Under the pieces are notes generated by a model, which was not told where the DNA came from, did not search any database, and saw only the letters and a list, made by a program, of their open reading frames with translations. Position numbers and translations under genes: made by a program. A DNA stretch of 52,774 bases, from the NCBI GenBank assembly GCA_905235225.1, contig CAJOKE010000009.1:1-52774 (forward strand), given 5' to 3'. Below are positions 26,754 to 35,455 of the stretch, one piece after another. The DNA is from Paludibacteraceae bacterium (GTDB lineage Bacteria; Bacteroidota; Bacteroidia; Bacteroidales; Paludibacteraceae). Position 1 is the first letter of the stretch, and every line of letters begins with the position of its first letter.

Positions 26754-29344
26754 ACGCATTCTTATCCCATATTACCAACCATTTGATTGCCTCTAAAGGC
26801 ATTGATAACCTGTCTTCGGAAACGATTGTGCTGCCTTCGCGCCGTGCTATCTTGTTTATCAAGGATTGCTTCCGGGATTACATGCGTGCTAACGGACTGC
26901 AGGGACCTGTACAATTGCCTCAATTGACAACGCTTGTGCAGTTGTTTGATGACCTCAGTCCTCGCTATAAGGCGGACGAGATTCAACTGGTTTGCACCCT
27001 TTATCGGGTCTATTGTGATGTCCTGAAGGAAACAACTCATCGCGATACAGTGATTCCTTTGGATGTCTTTTATGGGTGGGGTAGGCAACTCGTTCAGGAT
27101 TTCTCGAATATTGACAAAGCCTATCCTCTTGTACAACCCTTGGACTTCCTCCATAATACTGCGTCCGCACGCAAATTGGAACACCTGCACATTGACCCTG
27201 ATGTGCGCGAGCGTTTGTTGGCATTGGTCTCCTTGCGTGGCGAATCAACGGCTGCCGCAGAGTCCAAACGGCACGAATTTGAGTGTATCTGGGAACAACT
27301 GCCCCTGATATACACCCGCTATCAGACTGCTTTGGGGGCATTCGGGTATGAAGGCGCGCGAATGAGAGATGCACTGGAACATTGGGACGATGACGCTGTA
27401 CAACGCAAACTCCGTAACAGACATTTTGTCTTTGCCGGATTCAATTACCTCGTTCCTGCGGAGAAACAGCTTATGCACCGCTTGCAGGATGCAGGACAGG
27501 CTGCCTTCTATTGGGATTATCCCGATAGGTTTTCGGCGAACACCAAAGCCTTCAAGTGGATTATGGCGAATGCCCGGGAGTTTGGCGTGAACGAGCTGCC
27601 GGTGCAGACTTGGCAACCCAAACAGGTCGAAGTCGTTTGTGCGGCGTCTTTGCATGGGCAGACGCAGTATGTTTATCAATGGCTGAAACTTAACCATCAT
27701 CGCGGGGAACGAACTGCTGTTGTTATATGTGACGAATCTGTTTTGGAGCAGGTCATCTATGCTTTGCCTGATGATGAGCCGGATGACCCGAAACCACGAT
27801 TCAGGCATATCAATATCACTAAGGGATTTCCAATGCGGCAGACGGATATTTATGTCCGCCTTATGGCTGTTTTGCAGCAGAAGCAAGACCCCTTACAGCC
27901 TTTTGACTGGCAAACTGTCATGGCGCAGCTTTTCGCCTTGGTTGACGGGGAAGCCGATAAATATAGAAATTCCGAACTTGATATACAGGATTTGTCGTGG
28001 CATGAACTGCTTGCTCGCGAAGCCGCATTCCAACTCCGTACTGCCTTGAACCGCTTCCGCCTGCTTTTGGCAAAGGGTGTCATTCCGACTGTTACCAACT
28101 TGCGTACACTCAGGCTTTTGTTGCGTCGCTATCTGGAATCCGTCTCTTTCCCTTTCCATGGAGAACCGCTCGCGGATGTCCAGGTTACCGGCGTCTTGGA
28201 AACACGCGCTTTGGACTTTGACAATGTGCTGCTGCTCAATGTGGAAGAAGGCGTGGTCCCCAATGTTTCCGCTGACTTGTCTTATCTGCCCTATTATTTG
28301 CGGAAAGCATATGGACTACAAACACATGAGGAGTCCACGGATGTCTATGCCTATAACTTTTTCAGGCTCATTTACCGCGCTAATAAAGTGACTATGCTTT
28401 TTACAGGAAGCGAGTCCCGGAACGCCAAAAAGACAATGTCACGTTTCATCAGGCAGATGATGGCATCGGAGGATTTTGTTATTACCAAAAAACTCCTCAC
28501 CGAATCGAACACGCTGGATAACCCCGTTCTTCCGGTTGCTGCCATAAACGCTGTAAATCATTTAAGCGCGTTAAACAGCCGGCTTTCACCGTCTGCTCTG
28601 AATACGTTCCGCGACTGCAGAATGTGCTTCTTGCTCAAGTATATGCTCAAGGTCAAGGAACCGGACGAGGTGTCCGTGCTGCTCAATAGTGCCGACATCG
28701 GAAATCTTGTTCACAACTCTATGCAGGAGCTTTATAACCGTTATCCTTCACCTGCTGATGTGCCGGACCCTCTTCCGTTCGCTGACTTGCAGACACTATG
28801 CATTGATGGTAACCATCCGCTGGAATTGTCTGCTGTCAGAGCCTTCATTACACGTATCGTACAGACTGACAAACAATTAGCCAAAAACCACAACCTGCGT
28901 ATCCTTGCTACCGAAACCGAGGCGTTTATGAATGTCTCTGTCGATGGATATGATTGGACGGTCGGCGGAAGAATCGACAGGGTCGACGAACTGGATGGCG
29001 TAATTCGTATTGTTGATTACAAAACAGGTGCGTATAAGGATGACTACGACTGGCAAACACGGATTTACAGGGCTGCCTATATGCAACAGACCGGCACCGA
29101 CAAGGTCGCCGCGGTCTTGTACTTGTGCAAAGCGGAAAAAACGGACGCCGATGATGTGCAGAAAACTGTTGAAACACCACTCACTTTTGATAAAGACCTG
29201 CATAACCTGCTACACGAACTTGTCGATTTTGCACAACGGGACTTCTCGGCGATGACAGCGGATGAACTGGCTGCACTTAGGGTCGATAAAATGGACGATT
29301 GCGCGTATTGCCCCTATAAAAACCTCTGTAACAGAAATAACTAA
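26750..29344 (+). CDS. addB: PD-(D/E)XK nuclease, AddB-like subunit
   Basis: Partner of the preceding helicase, 864 residues. The ATG at 26750 overlaps the addA stop as ATGA; an upstream in-frame start at 26711 would lie well inside addA. The nuclease motif is RIVDYKTG (Asp756, Lys758). An iron-sulphur staple is complete: RDCRMC (Cys623) with the C-terminal CAYCPYKNLC (Cys851, Cys854, Cys860), the AddB spacing. The N-terminal helicase-like domain (ETIVLPSRRAILFIKD) has no Walker A, so only AddA would be an active motor; this is common in the phylum. Confidence 0.88.
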   Translation: MNAFLSHITNHLIASKGIDNLSSETIVLPSRRAILFIKDCFRDYMRANGLQGPVQLPQLTTLVQLFDDLSPRYKADEIQLVCTLYRVYCDVLKETTHRDTVIPLDVFYGWGRQLVQDFSNIDKAYPLVQPLDFLHNTASARKLEHLHIDPDVRERLLALVSLRGESTAAAESKRHEFECIWEQLPLIYTRYQTALGAFGYEGARMRDALEHWDDDAVQRKLRNRHFVFAGFNYLVPAEKQLMHRLQDAGQAAFYWDYPDRFSANTKAFKWIMANAREFGVNELPVQTWQPKQVEVVCAASLHGQTQYVYQWLKLNHHRGERTAVVICDESVLEQVIYALPDDEPDDPKPRFRHINITKGFPMRQTDIYVRLMAVLQQKQDPLQPFDWQTVMAQLFALVDGEADKYRNSELDIQDLSWHELLAREAAFQLRTALNRFRLLLAKGVIPTVTNLRTLRLLLRRYLESVSFPFHGEPLADVQVTGVLETRALDFDNVLLLNVEEGVVPNVSADLSYLPYYLRKAYGLQTHEESTDVYAYNFFRLIYRANKVTMLFTGSESRNAKKTMSRFIRQMMASEDFVITKKLLTESNTLDNPVLPVAAINAVNHLSALNSRLSPSALNTFRDCRMCFLLKYMLKVKEPDEVSVLLNSADIGNLVHNSMQELYNRYPSPADVPDPLPFADLQTLCIDGNHPLELSAVRAFITRIVQTDKQLAKNHNLRILATETEAFMNVSVDGYDWTVGGRIDRVDELDGVIRIVDYKTGAYKDDYDWQTRIYRAAYMQQTGTDKVAAVLYLCKAEKTDADDVQKTVETPLTFDKDLHNLLHELVDFAQRDFSAMTADELAALRVDKMDDCAYCPYKNLCNRNN

Positions 29345-29357
29345 ATGACCAAATAGT

Positions 29358-30767
29358 ATGACTATTCAATTCTTAGGTGCTGCTGAAGAAGTGACCGGCA
29401 GCAAACATTTGCTCACTACTGATAGTGGCAAACGCATTTTGCTTGATTGTGGCATGTATCAGGGAAAAGGCATGGAAACCGATGCCGACAACAGACAACT
29501 GGGATTTGACCCCGCTTCCATTGATTGTGTCATTCTTACACATGCACACATCGACCACTCAGGACTTATTCCGTATATCTGGAGGTTGGGATTTCGAGGG
29601 GATGTATTCTGTACGCCTGCTACACGCGACCTCTGTGCAATTATGTTTCAGGACACCGCATTCATTCAGGCGCAGGATGTGCGTTGGTATAACAAAAAAA
29701 TGGACCGGCTGCACAAACCTAAAATCACTCCCTTGTATGACATCAATCATGCTGAACGTTGTATGAGACAGTTTGTCACCGTCGCATATGACAGACGATA
29801 CCGTATCTTTGACGACCTCTATCTCACCTTTACCAATTCCGGACATATGCTCGGATCAGCCATCGTGTCACTTGAAATAAAACGTGCCGCCGGCGAATGG
29901 GTCAAACTCGCATATACCGGCGACATCGGACGCGAAAAAAGCCATATCCTTTGCTCCCCAAAACCCTTCCCCCAGCCCGATTATCTCATTTGTGAATCCA
30001 CCTACGGCAACCGCCTCCATGAGGATACACTCGTCAGCGAACAGCAACTGCTCGGAGTCGTTGAAGACACTTGTGTTTACAAGAAAGGCAAACTCCTTAT
30101 CCCCTCTTTCTCGGTCGGCAGAACACAGGAGATTGTCTATGTCCTCAACAAACTCTATAACGATGGCTCACTTCCACCTATTAACGTCTATGTCGATTCG
30201 CCCTTGTCCGTCAACGCTACACATATCTTCCGCATGTACACCGACGAACTCAATGAACAAGTGCAGGACCAATTACGCTTTGACAATGATCCTTTCGGAT
30301 TCAATACACTACATTATATTACCGATATACGCGAGTCCAAAGCTCTCAACCATAGCGACCAACCCTGTATTATCATTTCCGCTTCCGGCATGATGGAAGC
30401 AGGACGGATCAAACACCATGTTGCCAATCATATCGACGACCCTTCAACTACCATTCTTATTGTCGGATACTGCACACCAACCTCACTCGGCGCACGTATT
30501 CAGGACCCTAGCCGCAAATGGATCTCTATCTTCGGATACGACCACCGTATCAAAGCGCAGATCTCTAAAATCGAAGGATTCTCCGGACACGGCGACTACC
30601 GAGAGATGATTAACTACTTAACGCATAGCATGGATGTCACAAAACTTAAACATACGTTCATCGTTCATGGCGAACCCGACGCACAGGCGGAGTACAAAGA
30701 CCACCTCTACCAATCCGGCTTCCGGGACATCTCTATCCCACACAAATCACAATCCTTCAACCTCTGA
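29358..30767 (+). CDS. Beta-CASP metallo-beta-lactamase-fold hydrolase
   Basis: Cytoplasmic MBL-fold protein of the CPSF/beta-CASP class (RNA-processing nucleases), 469 residues. Motif 2 THAHIDHSG (His62, His64, Asp66, His67) binds two zincs; further motifs are NSGHMLGSA, YTGDIGREKS, the beta-CASP region IPSFSVGRTQEIVYVLN, IISASGMMEAGRIKHH and the final FSGHGDYREM / FIVHGEPDAQ. Endo- or exoribonuclease activity is known for several relatives; here the substrate is inferred to be RNA. It closes the 17782-30767 gene run. Confidence 0.93.
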   Translation: MTIQFLGAAEEVTGSKHLLTTDSGKRILLDCGMYQGKGMETDADNRQLGFDPASIDCVILTHAHIDHSGLIPYIWRLGFRGDVFCTPATRDLCAIMFQDTAFIQAQDVRWYNKKMDRLHKPKITPLYDINHAERCMRQFVTVAYDRRYRIFDDLYLTFTNSGHMLGSAIVSLEIKRAAGEWVKLAYTGDIGREKSHILCSPKPFPQPDYLICESTYGNRLHEDTLVSEQQLLGVVEDTCVYKKGKLLIPSFSVGRTQEIVYVLNKLYNDGSLPPINVYVDSPLSVNATHIFRMYTDELNEQVQDQLRFDNDPFGFNTLHYITDIRESKALNHSDQPCIIISASGMMEAGRIKHHVANHIDDPSTTILIVGYCTPTSLGARIQDPSRKWISIFGYDHRIKAQISKIEGFSGHGDYREMINYLTHSMDVTKLKHTFIVHGEPDAQAEYKDHLYQSGFRDISIPHKSQSFNL

Positions 30768-30830
30768 TATAATAACCCTTCAACCTCTGATATAATAACC
30801 CTTTCACACTCTGATATAATACCCTTTCGC
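30757..30830. repeat. 23-bp tandem repeat that starts in the MBL stop codon
   Basis: The last codons of the preceding gene and its TGA are the first unit, CAACCTCTGATATAATAACCC. It recurs at 30781 and, diverged, near 30805, with a decayed fourth (CGCACTGAAGATATAAC). Duplication must have copied the gene end outward. Confidence 0.8.
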
Positions 30831-30872
30831 ACTGAAGATATAACATAATCCCTGCCACATCGCCTTTGTAAT

Positions 30873-30907
30873 AACCCCCAAAAGTTGAACTCAACACTTT
30901 TGGGGTT
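30873..30907. terminator. Long hairpin after the repeat
   Basis: AACCCCCAAAAGT and ACTTTTGGGGTTT form a near-perfect 13-bp stem around a 10-base loop TGAACTCAAC, with flanking AATA/TATT also able to pair. It can end the long nrdD-to-MBL transcript, though no T-run follows. Confidence 0.6.
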
Positions 30908-30918
30908 TATTATGTCCG

Positions 30919-31075
30919 CCGCCATGCCTGTCCGCCCACTCATCCACCCACTCATCCACCTCATTCACCTCATCCGCCGCCTTGACTGCCGCCTTGCCCA
31001 TCCGCTTACCTCATCCCGTCATCCCGAAAAATCAGTACGTCATCCCGTCAGTACGTCAGTACGAAAAATAATCTT
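30919..31075. repeat. C-rich low-complexity spacer with short repeats
   Basis: Contains CCCACTCATCCA twice in tandem, CCTCATTCA/CCTCATCCG, and three CAGTACGTC-type units (CATCCCGTCAGTACGTCAGT). No gene is supportable: frames through it have no recognisable sequence. A CAGTACGTCA segment also occurs at 46391. Confidence 0.6.
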
Positions 31076-31124
31076 CTCCAAAACACAGTTTTAATCAGTA
31101 TTTTTGCACTCCGTTTCAACAGTC

Positions 31125-31179
31125 TATATTAGGATATTATTAGGCTGTTATTAGGTTATTATTAGGCTATTATTAGGTT
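31125..31179. repeat. 11-bp tandem repeat, five copies
   Basis: TATATTAGGAT, ATTATTAGGCT, GTTATTAGGTT, ATTATTAGGCT, ATTATTAGGTT in uninterrupted register. The unit length equals that of the unrelated repeat at 9378-9443. Confidence 0.85.
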
Positions 31180-31280
31180 GTTTCAGATATTTTACAACGA
31201 TTTCTGACCGATGACCGAGAAACGATTAAGGCACACTAAAACTCCCTTAAGCTATCAGAATGCCGACAAATGCCTAAAAA

Positions 31281-31305
31281 AGTGCAGGCAAATGCACTTT
31301 TTTTT
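31281..31305 (+). terminator. Hairpin with T8 tail just upstream of the ammonia-lyase promoter
   Basis: AAAAAGTGCA-GGCAAA-TGCACTTTTTTTT: 6-bp GC-containing stem extended by A/T pairs and followed by T8. It overlaps the -33 box of the next promoter, insulating the cluster from upstream transcription. Confidence 0.6.
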
Positions 31306-31334
31306 GCACATGTGCAATTTTTGTTGTAATTTTG
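31303..31334 (+). promoter_or_regulatory. Promoter of the aryl-polyene-like cluster, with 14-bp palindrome
   Basis: TTTG (31303-31306), 20 bases, TAATTTTG (31327-31334): exact -33/-7 match, 26 bases before ATG 31361. The perfect palindrome TTGCACATGTGCAA (31304-31317) overlaps the -33 box and is a candidate operator. Confidence 0.88.
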
Positions 31335-31360
31335 TGCGTTTTTTGGATAATTGTGCATTG

Positions 31361-32863
31361 ATGAGTATAAACGAGCTGTATAATATCCTTTACAAAGGTA
31401 TGGCTTTCAACATAACTCCCGACCAAATCACCAAGGTCAGGGACAGTTATGACTTCTTGCGCCGTTTCGAGCGCGACAAAATTATCTATGGTATCAATAC
31501 CGGATTCGGGCCTATGGCGCAATGGCGCGTCGAGGATGAACATCTCAAAGAATTGCAATACAATATCATCCGCTCACATGCAACTGGAGCGGGGTCGCCT
31601 CTAAACGATCACTGTGTGCGGGCTGCTATGTATGCCCGTTTGGGCAGTTTCCTCCAAGGAAAAAGCGGCGTGCATGAGGATATAGTATGGTTGCTGCAGG
31701 AGTTTGTCAACCGTAATATTATCCCGTATATTCCGGAGCATGGCAGTGTCGGTGCCAGCGGCGATTTGGTGCAATTGGCGCATATCGCGTTGTGCCTCAT
31801 CGGCGAAGGCAAAGTGCATTATCACGGCGAATGGCTTCCGACGGCGCATGTCTTACGCAAGGAGGGATTACATCCTGTCGGCATACATATCCGCGAAGGC
31901 TTGAGCGCGACCAACGGTACAAGTGTAATGACGGGTATAGCCGCCATTAACCACATTGAAGCCACCCAACTGCTCGATTGGGCGGTCCTTGCATCGGTAT
32001 GGATGAACGAAATAGCGTCATCATATGACGACCTTATGTCCGAACCGCTGAATGACTGCCGACGGCATGACGGACAGATACGCATTGCCGCGCAAATGCG
32101 TAAAATAGCAACCGGAAGCCGATGCCTCAAACAGCGTGAGCATGCTCTTTATCAAGGCAAACACTGCGAACACAAGTTCAAAGACAAAGTACAGGCATAT
32201 TATAGTCTGCGTTGTACTCCCCAGATACTTGGGCCCATCCTTGAAACCCTTGATAATGCACGCCGCGTAATAGATGAGGAACTCAATGCCGCAAGCGATA
32301 ATCCCATTGTTGATTGCGAGACGCAGAATGTGTATCATGGCGGCAATTTCCATGGGGATTATATATCATTGGAGGAAGACAAAGTGAAGATTGCAATGGT
32401 GCGGCTGATTATGACTGCGGAGAGGCAACTTAATTATCTTTTGCATGACCGCATAAACGGCATCTTGCCGCCTTTCCTGAACCGTGGCACCTTGGGGCTG
32501 CAATACGGTATGCAGGCTATGCAGTTCACCGCAACCAGTACAACGGCCGAATGTCAGACTTTGGCCATGCCCAATTATGTCCATTCCATCCCTAACAACA
32601 ATGACAACCAGGATATCGTATCCATGGGTACCAATACGGCGGAGTTGTGCGCCAAAGTCATTGAAAACGCTTACCAGGTGATGGCGATTCTGGTTATGGC
32701 TTTGGCACAGGCTACAGATTGTTTGGAAATAGCCGACAACCTTGCCCCGGCCACCGCAAAAGTTTATGCGGACATACGCTCATTCATACCAGAATTGATT
32801 GAAGACCGTCCGCATTATGAAGAAATAGCACAGATAGAATCTTACCTCAAACAGAAGAAATGA
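31361..32863 (+). CDS. Aromatic amino acid ammonia-lyase (TAL/HAL family, flexirubin type)
   Basis: Eliminates ammonia from an aromatic amino acid; by its neighbours and overall resemblance to the Flavobacterium flexirubin-cluster tyrosine ammonia-lyase, it probably makes 4-coumarate as polyketide starter. Length 500 residues from ATG 31361; a frame back to 31211 crosses the promoter. The MIO cofactor forms from Ala132-Ser133-Gly134 (GSVGASGDLVQLAH). Other marks: YGINTGFGPMAQ (catalytic Tyr43), IIRSHATG (Ser72-His73), GGNFHGDYISLE, QFTATSTTAE and HSIPNNNDNQDIVSMG. The Ser-His selectivity pair also occurs in histidine ammonia-lyases, so automatic annotation as hutH is likely; no hutU, hutI or ftcD is present. 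Confidence 0.88.
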   Translation: MSINELYNILYKGMAFNITPDQITKVRDSYDFLRRFERDKIIYGINTGFGPMAQWRVEDEHLKELQYNIIRSHATGAGSPLNDHCVRAAMYARLGSFLQGKSGVHEDIVWLLQEFVNRNIIPYIPEHGSVGASGDLVQLAHIALCLIGEGKVHYHGEWLPTAHVLRKEGLHPVGIHIREGLSATNGTSVMTGIAAINHIEATQLLDWAVLASVWMNEIASSYDDLMSEPLNDCRRHDGQIRIAAQMRKIATGSRCLKQREHALYQGKHCEHKFKDKVQAYYSLRCTPQILGPILETLDNARRVIDEELNAASDNPIVDCETQNVYHGGNFHGDYISLEEDKVKIAMVRLIMTAERQLNYLLHDRINGILPPFLNRGTLGLQYGMQAMQFTATSTTAECQTLAMPNYVHSIPNNNDNQDIVSMGTNTAELCAKVIENAYQVMAILVMALAQATDCLEIADNLAPATAKVYADIRSFIPELIEDRPHYEEIAQIESYLKQKK

Positions 32864-33609
32864 GTAAAATTGAAAACAATAAAACTTGCTATGCGCTGGT
32901 TACCGGAGCCAGTCGCGGCATAGGTCGTGCCATCGCCATCCGGCTTGCACGCGACGGCTATGCCGTACTGATAAATTATCAGCACAACGAAGCAGCCGCA
33001 CTGGCTGTAAAAGCTGATATCGAGGCTAATGGCGGCAAGGCGGAATTGATGCGGTTTGATGTCGGTAACAAGATGCAGGTGGAAACCGCACTTTCAACAT
33101 GGCATGAACATAATCCGGGTGAACATATTCATGTGCTGGTCAATAATGCGGGAGTACGCAAAGACACATTAATGGTGTTTATGCAGGATATCGAATGGCA
33201 GCAAGTGATGGATACCAGTCTGCAAGGCTTCTTCTTTGTCACACGCGCTTTGCTACAACCGATGTTGACTGCACGAAAGGGACGAATCATTAATATCGCC
33301 TCTATTTCCGGCGTAAACGGTTTGCCCGGACAAACAAACTACAGTGCAGCCAAGGCTGCCATTATTGGGGCAACACGTTCATTGGCAAAAGAAGTGGCTT
33401 CACGAAAAGTGACAGTGAATGCGGTTGCTCCAGGATTTATCAAAACGGACATGACTGCCGAATTGGATGAGGCGTCGCTCAAACAAATGATTCCCGCCGG
33501 ACGGTTCGGTACGCCGGAAGAGGTGGCGGCTGTAGTGTCTTTCCTTGCTTCTGATGAAGCATCATATGTGTCCGGACAAGTAATCGGCGTAACGGGAGGA
33601 TTGGGATGA
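32860..33609 (+). CDS. fabG: 3-oxoacyl-ACP reductase (FabG-like SDR)
   Basis: NADPH-dependent short-chain dehydrogenase, 249 residues, reducing the beta-keto group of an ACP-bound chain. The cofactor motif is TGASRGIGRAIA (near residue 15), with NNAG in LVNNAGVRKD, and the catalytic Tyr161-Lys165 in NYSAAKAA; the C-terminal VSGQVIGVTGG is typical. Its ATG overlaps the ammonia-lyase stop (ATGA) and its stop overlaps the ketosynthase start, so the three are translationally coupled. This places it in the polyene pathway rather than in general fatty acid synthesis. Confidence 0.92.
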   Translation: MSKIENNKTCYALVTGASRGIGRAIAIRLARDGYAVLINYQHNEAAALAVKADIEANGGKAELMRFDVGNKMQVETALSTWHEHNPGEHIHVLVNNAGVRKDTLMVFMQDIEWQQVMDTSLQGFFFVTRALLQPMLTARKGRIINIASISGVNGLPGQTNYSAAKAAIIGATRSLAKEVASRKVTVNAVAPGFIKTDMTAELDEASLKQMIPAGRFGTPEEVAAVVSFLASDEASYVSGQVIGVTGGLG

Positions 33610-34823
33610 GAAAAGTCGTTGTCACAGGTCTTGGCATATGGTCGTGCCTCGGAAAAAATATAACCGAGGTGAACGACAGTCTGCGCGAAGGACGGAGCGG
33701 AGTAGGGATAGACCCCGTTCGTAGGGCATACGGTTTCCGCAGTCCGTTGACGGGACTTGTTGAGGAGCCGGATCTGAAGGGATTGTTGCACCGCCGTATG
33801 CGCGTGGGATTGTCTCAGGAAGCGGCTTTTGCCTATATGGCTGCTCGCCAGGCTTTTGAACAGGCCGGGGTGACAGATGATTATTTGTCTGCCAACGAAG
33901 TTGGTATATTATTCGGCAATGACAGTACAGCCAAACCGACCGTGGAGATGCATGAAACAATGCTGGCTAAACATGATACTCAGTTGTTGGGGTCGGGACT
34001 GATATTTCAGTCCATGAACTCTACTGTGAACATGAACCTAAGCACAATCTTCCACCTGCGGGGTATCAATTTCTCTGTCAGTGCTGCATGCGCAAGCGGC
34101 AGTCATGCCATCGGATTAGGAAAAATGTTTATTGAGCAGGGGTTGCAGGATATGGTGTTGGTCGGCGGCGCACAGGAGGTTAACCAATATGCCATGGCGG
34201 CATTTGATGCGTTAAGTACATTCTCTGTCCGTACAGACGAACCGGCGAAAGCCTCACGGCCGTTTGATTGTTCGCGGGATGGTTTGGTACCATCAGGGGG
34301 AGCAGCAGCGTTGGTGTTGGAGGACTATGACCATGCCGTATCACGGGGGGCAAACATTCTTGCCGAAGTGGCGGGCTATGGTTTTTCATCCAATGGCGGC
34401 GGTATTAGTGAGCCGAGTGAAGAAGGCAGTTTTATAGCAATGTCGCGCGCATTGTCAAATGCCGGTATTACCGCACAGGATATAGACTATGTCAATGCGC
34501 ATGCCACTTCCACACCACAAGGAGACAGGGAAGAAGCACTTGCTTTATCGCGCTTGTTTGGTAACAGCCGTACATGGATCAGTTCCACCAAGTCCATGAC
34601 AGGACATGAATGTTGGATGGCAGGGGCAAGTGAGGCGGTCTATTCCATTCTGATGCTGCAGAACGGATATGTTGCACCCAATATTAATCTGGAGCATGTG
34701 GATGAAGCGGCGCAATCCTTGCGCATTGCAACCGGACGAATTGACCAACCGCTTAAACTCATTCTTAGTAATTCCTTTGGATTCGGCGGCACTAATAGCG
34801 CAATCGTGTTGAAAAGAATATAA
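33606..34823 (+). CDS. Beta-ketoacyl-ACP synthase (KAS I/II type)
   Basis: Condensing enzyme that extends an acyl chain by a malonyl unit. The 405-residue thiolase-fold protein has the full Cys-His-His triad: Cys162 in SAACASGSHA, His299 in NAHATSTPQGD and His334 in KSMTGHECWMAGASE, plus GFGGTNSA near the C-terminus. Having the active Cys, it is a true ketosynthase and not a chain-length factor; only one is present here, whereas aryl-polyene clusters usually hold several. It overlaps fabG by 4 bases. Confidence 0.93.
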   Translation: MRKVVVTGLGIWSCLGKNITEVNDSLREGRSGVGIDPVRRAYGFRSPLTGLVEEPDLKGLLHRRMRVGLSQEAAFAYMAARQAFEQAGVTDDYLSANEVGILFGNDSTAKPTVEMHETMLAKHDTQLLGSGLIFQSMNSTVNMNLSTIFHLRGINFSVSAACASGSHAIGLGKMFIEQGLQDMVLVGGAQEVNQYAMAAFDALSTFSVRTDEPAKASRPFDCSRDGLVPSGGAAALVLEDYDHAVSRGANILAEVAGYGFSSNGGGISEPSEEGSFIAMSRALSNAGITAQDIDYVNAHATSTPQGDREEALALSRLFGNSRTWISSTKSMTGHECWMAGASEAVYSILMLQNGYVAPNINLEHVDEAAQSLRIATGRIDQPLKLILSNSFGFGGTNSAIVLKRI

Positions 34824-34857
34824 AAAATAATAAGGTTATAAATTAAAGACGTTTTTT

Positions 34858-35454
34858 ATGAAAAAGTATTTACTTGTTGCAGCATTGGTTTTAGGCGTTG
34901 TCGCTGCAGACGCCCGTGATTACAAACATTCAATCGGTGTCAATGTTGGTACGCTTTATGGTATCTCCTACAAAGGTTATGTTCGTGAGAGTGAGCATTT
35001 TGTATTCCAAATGGACGCTAACGTTCAACTCGGATTTGCGCCGAAAAGTCATATGTTTCTTTATGACGACAAAGGCAAATCTATTTCCGACGCAAGTGTT
35101 AATGCGTTTGACTTCAAGGCTTTCTATGCCAATCCGAACCTGATGTATCAAGGTAATGTAGGTGATTGGAGTTGGGCTTCGATGCATTGGTTTATAGGTG
35201 GTGGTATCGACCTCGGTATGACTTGGGAAACCTACAAGGCGTTAGGTGTAAGCGATACGCAGTATGGTGTCAAATTCAGCGAACATGCCATTGGCGGTAT
35301 TGAGTTTGATTTCAAAGGCGCACCGTTGAATCTCGGCGTTGATTTCCGTCCGGGCTTGGGTCAATTGATTTATTTCCCCGAAGGTACAAAAACTTATACT
35401 ACAACAGTATTCTTTGATTGGGGCGTAGCTGTAGCACTCCGTTACCGAATCTGA
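34858..35454 (+). CDS. Small outer-membrane beta-barrel protein in the biosynthetic cluster
   Basis: A 198-residue protein with signal peptide MKKYLLVAALVLGVVAADA. The mature part alternates polar and hydrophobic/aromatic residues with turns (HSIGVNVGTLYGISYKGY, FIGGGIDLGMTWETY, LNLGVDFRPGLGQLIYF) and ends VFFDWGVAVALRYRI with the terminal aromatic/hydrophobic pattern of 8-stranded barrels. I recognise no named family. It sits 34 bases after the ketosynthase gene and 1 base before the methyltransferase gene, so it is part of the operon; a role in placing or exposing the product at the outer membrane is an inference. Confidence 0.82.
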   Translation: MKKYLLVAALVLGVVAADARDYKHSIGVNVGTLYGISYKGYVRESEHFVFQMDANVQLGFAPKSHMFLYDDKGKSISDASVNAFDFKAFYANPNLMYQGNVGDWSWASMHWFIGGGIDLGMTWETYKALGVSDTQYGVKFSEHAIGGIEFDFKGAPLNLGVDFRPGLGQLIYFPEGTKTYTTTVFFDWGVAVALRYRI

Positions 35455-35455
35455 T

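Noticed and set aside
31361..32863. Ammonia-lyase as histidine-degrading HutH
   Set aside because: No other hut genes are adjacent; it is co-transcribed with ketoreductase, ketosynthase, methyltransferase and ACP, and its sequence blocks are those of flexirubin-type tyrosine ammonia-lyases.
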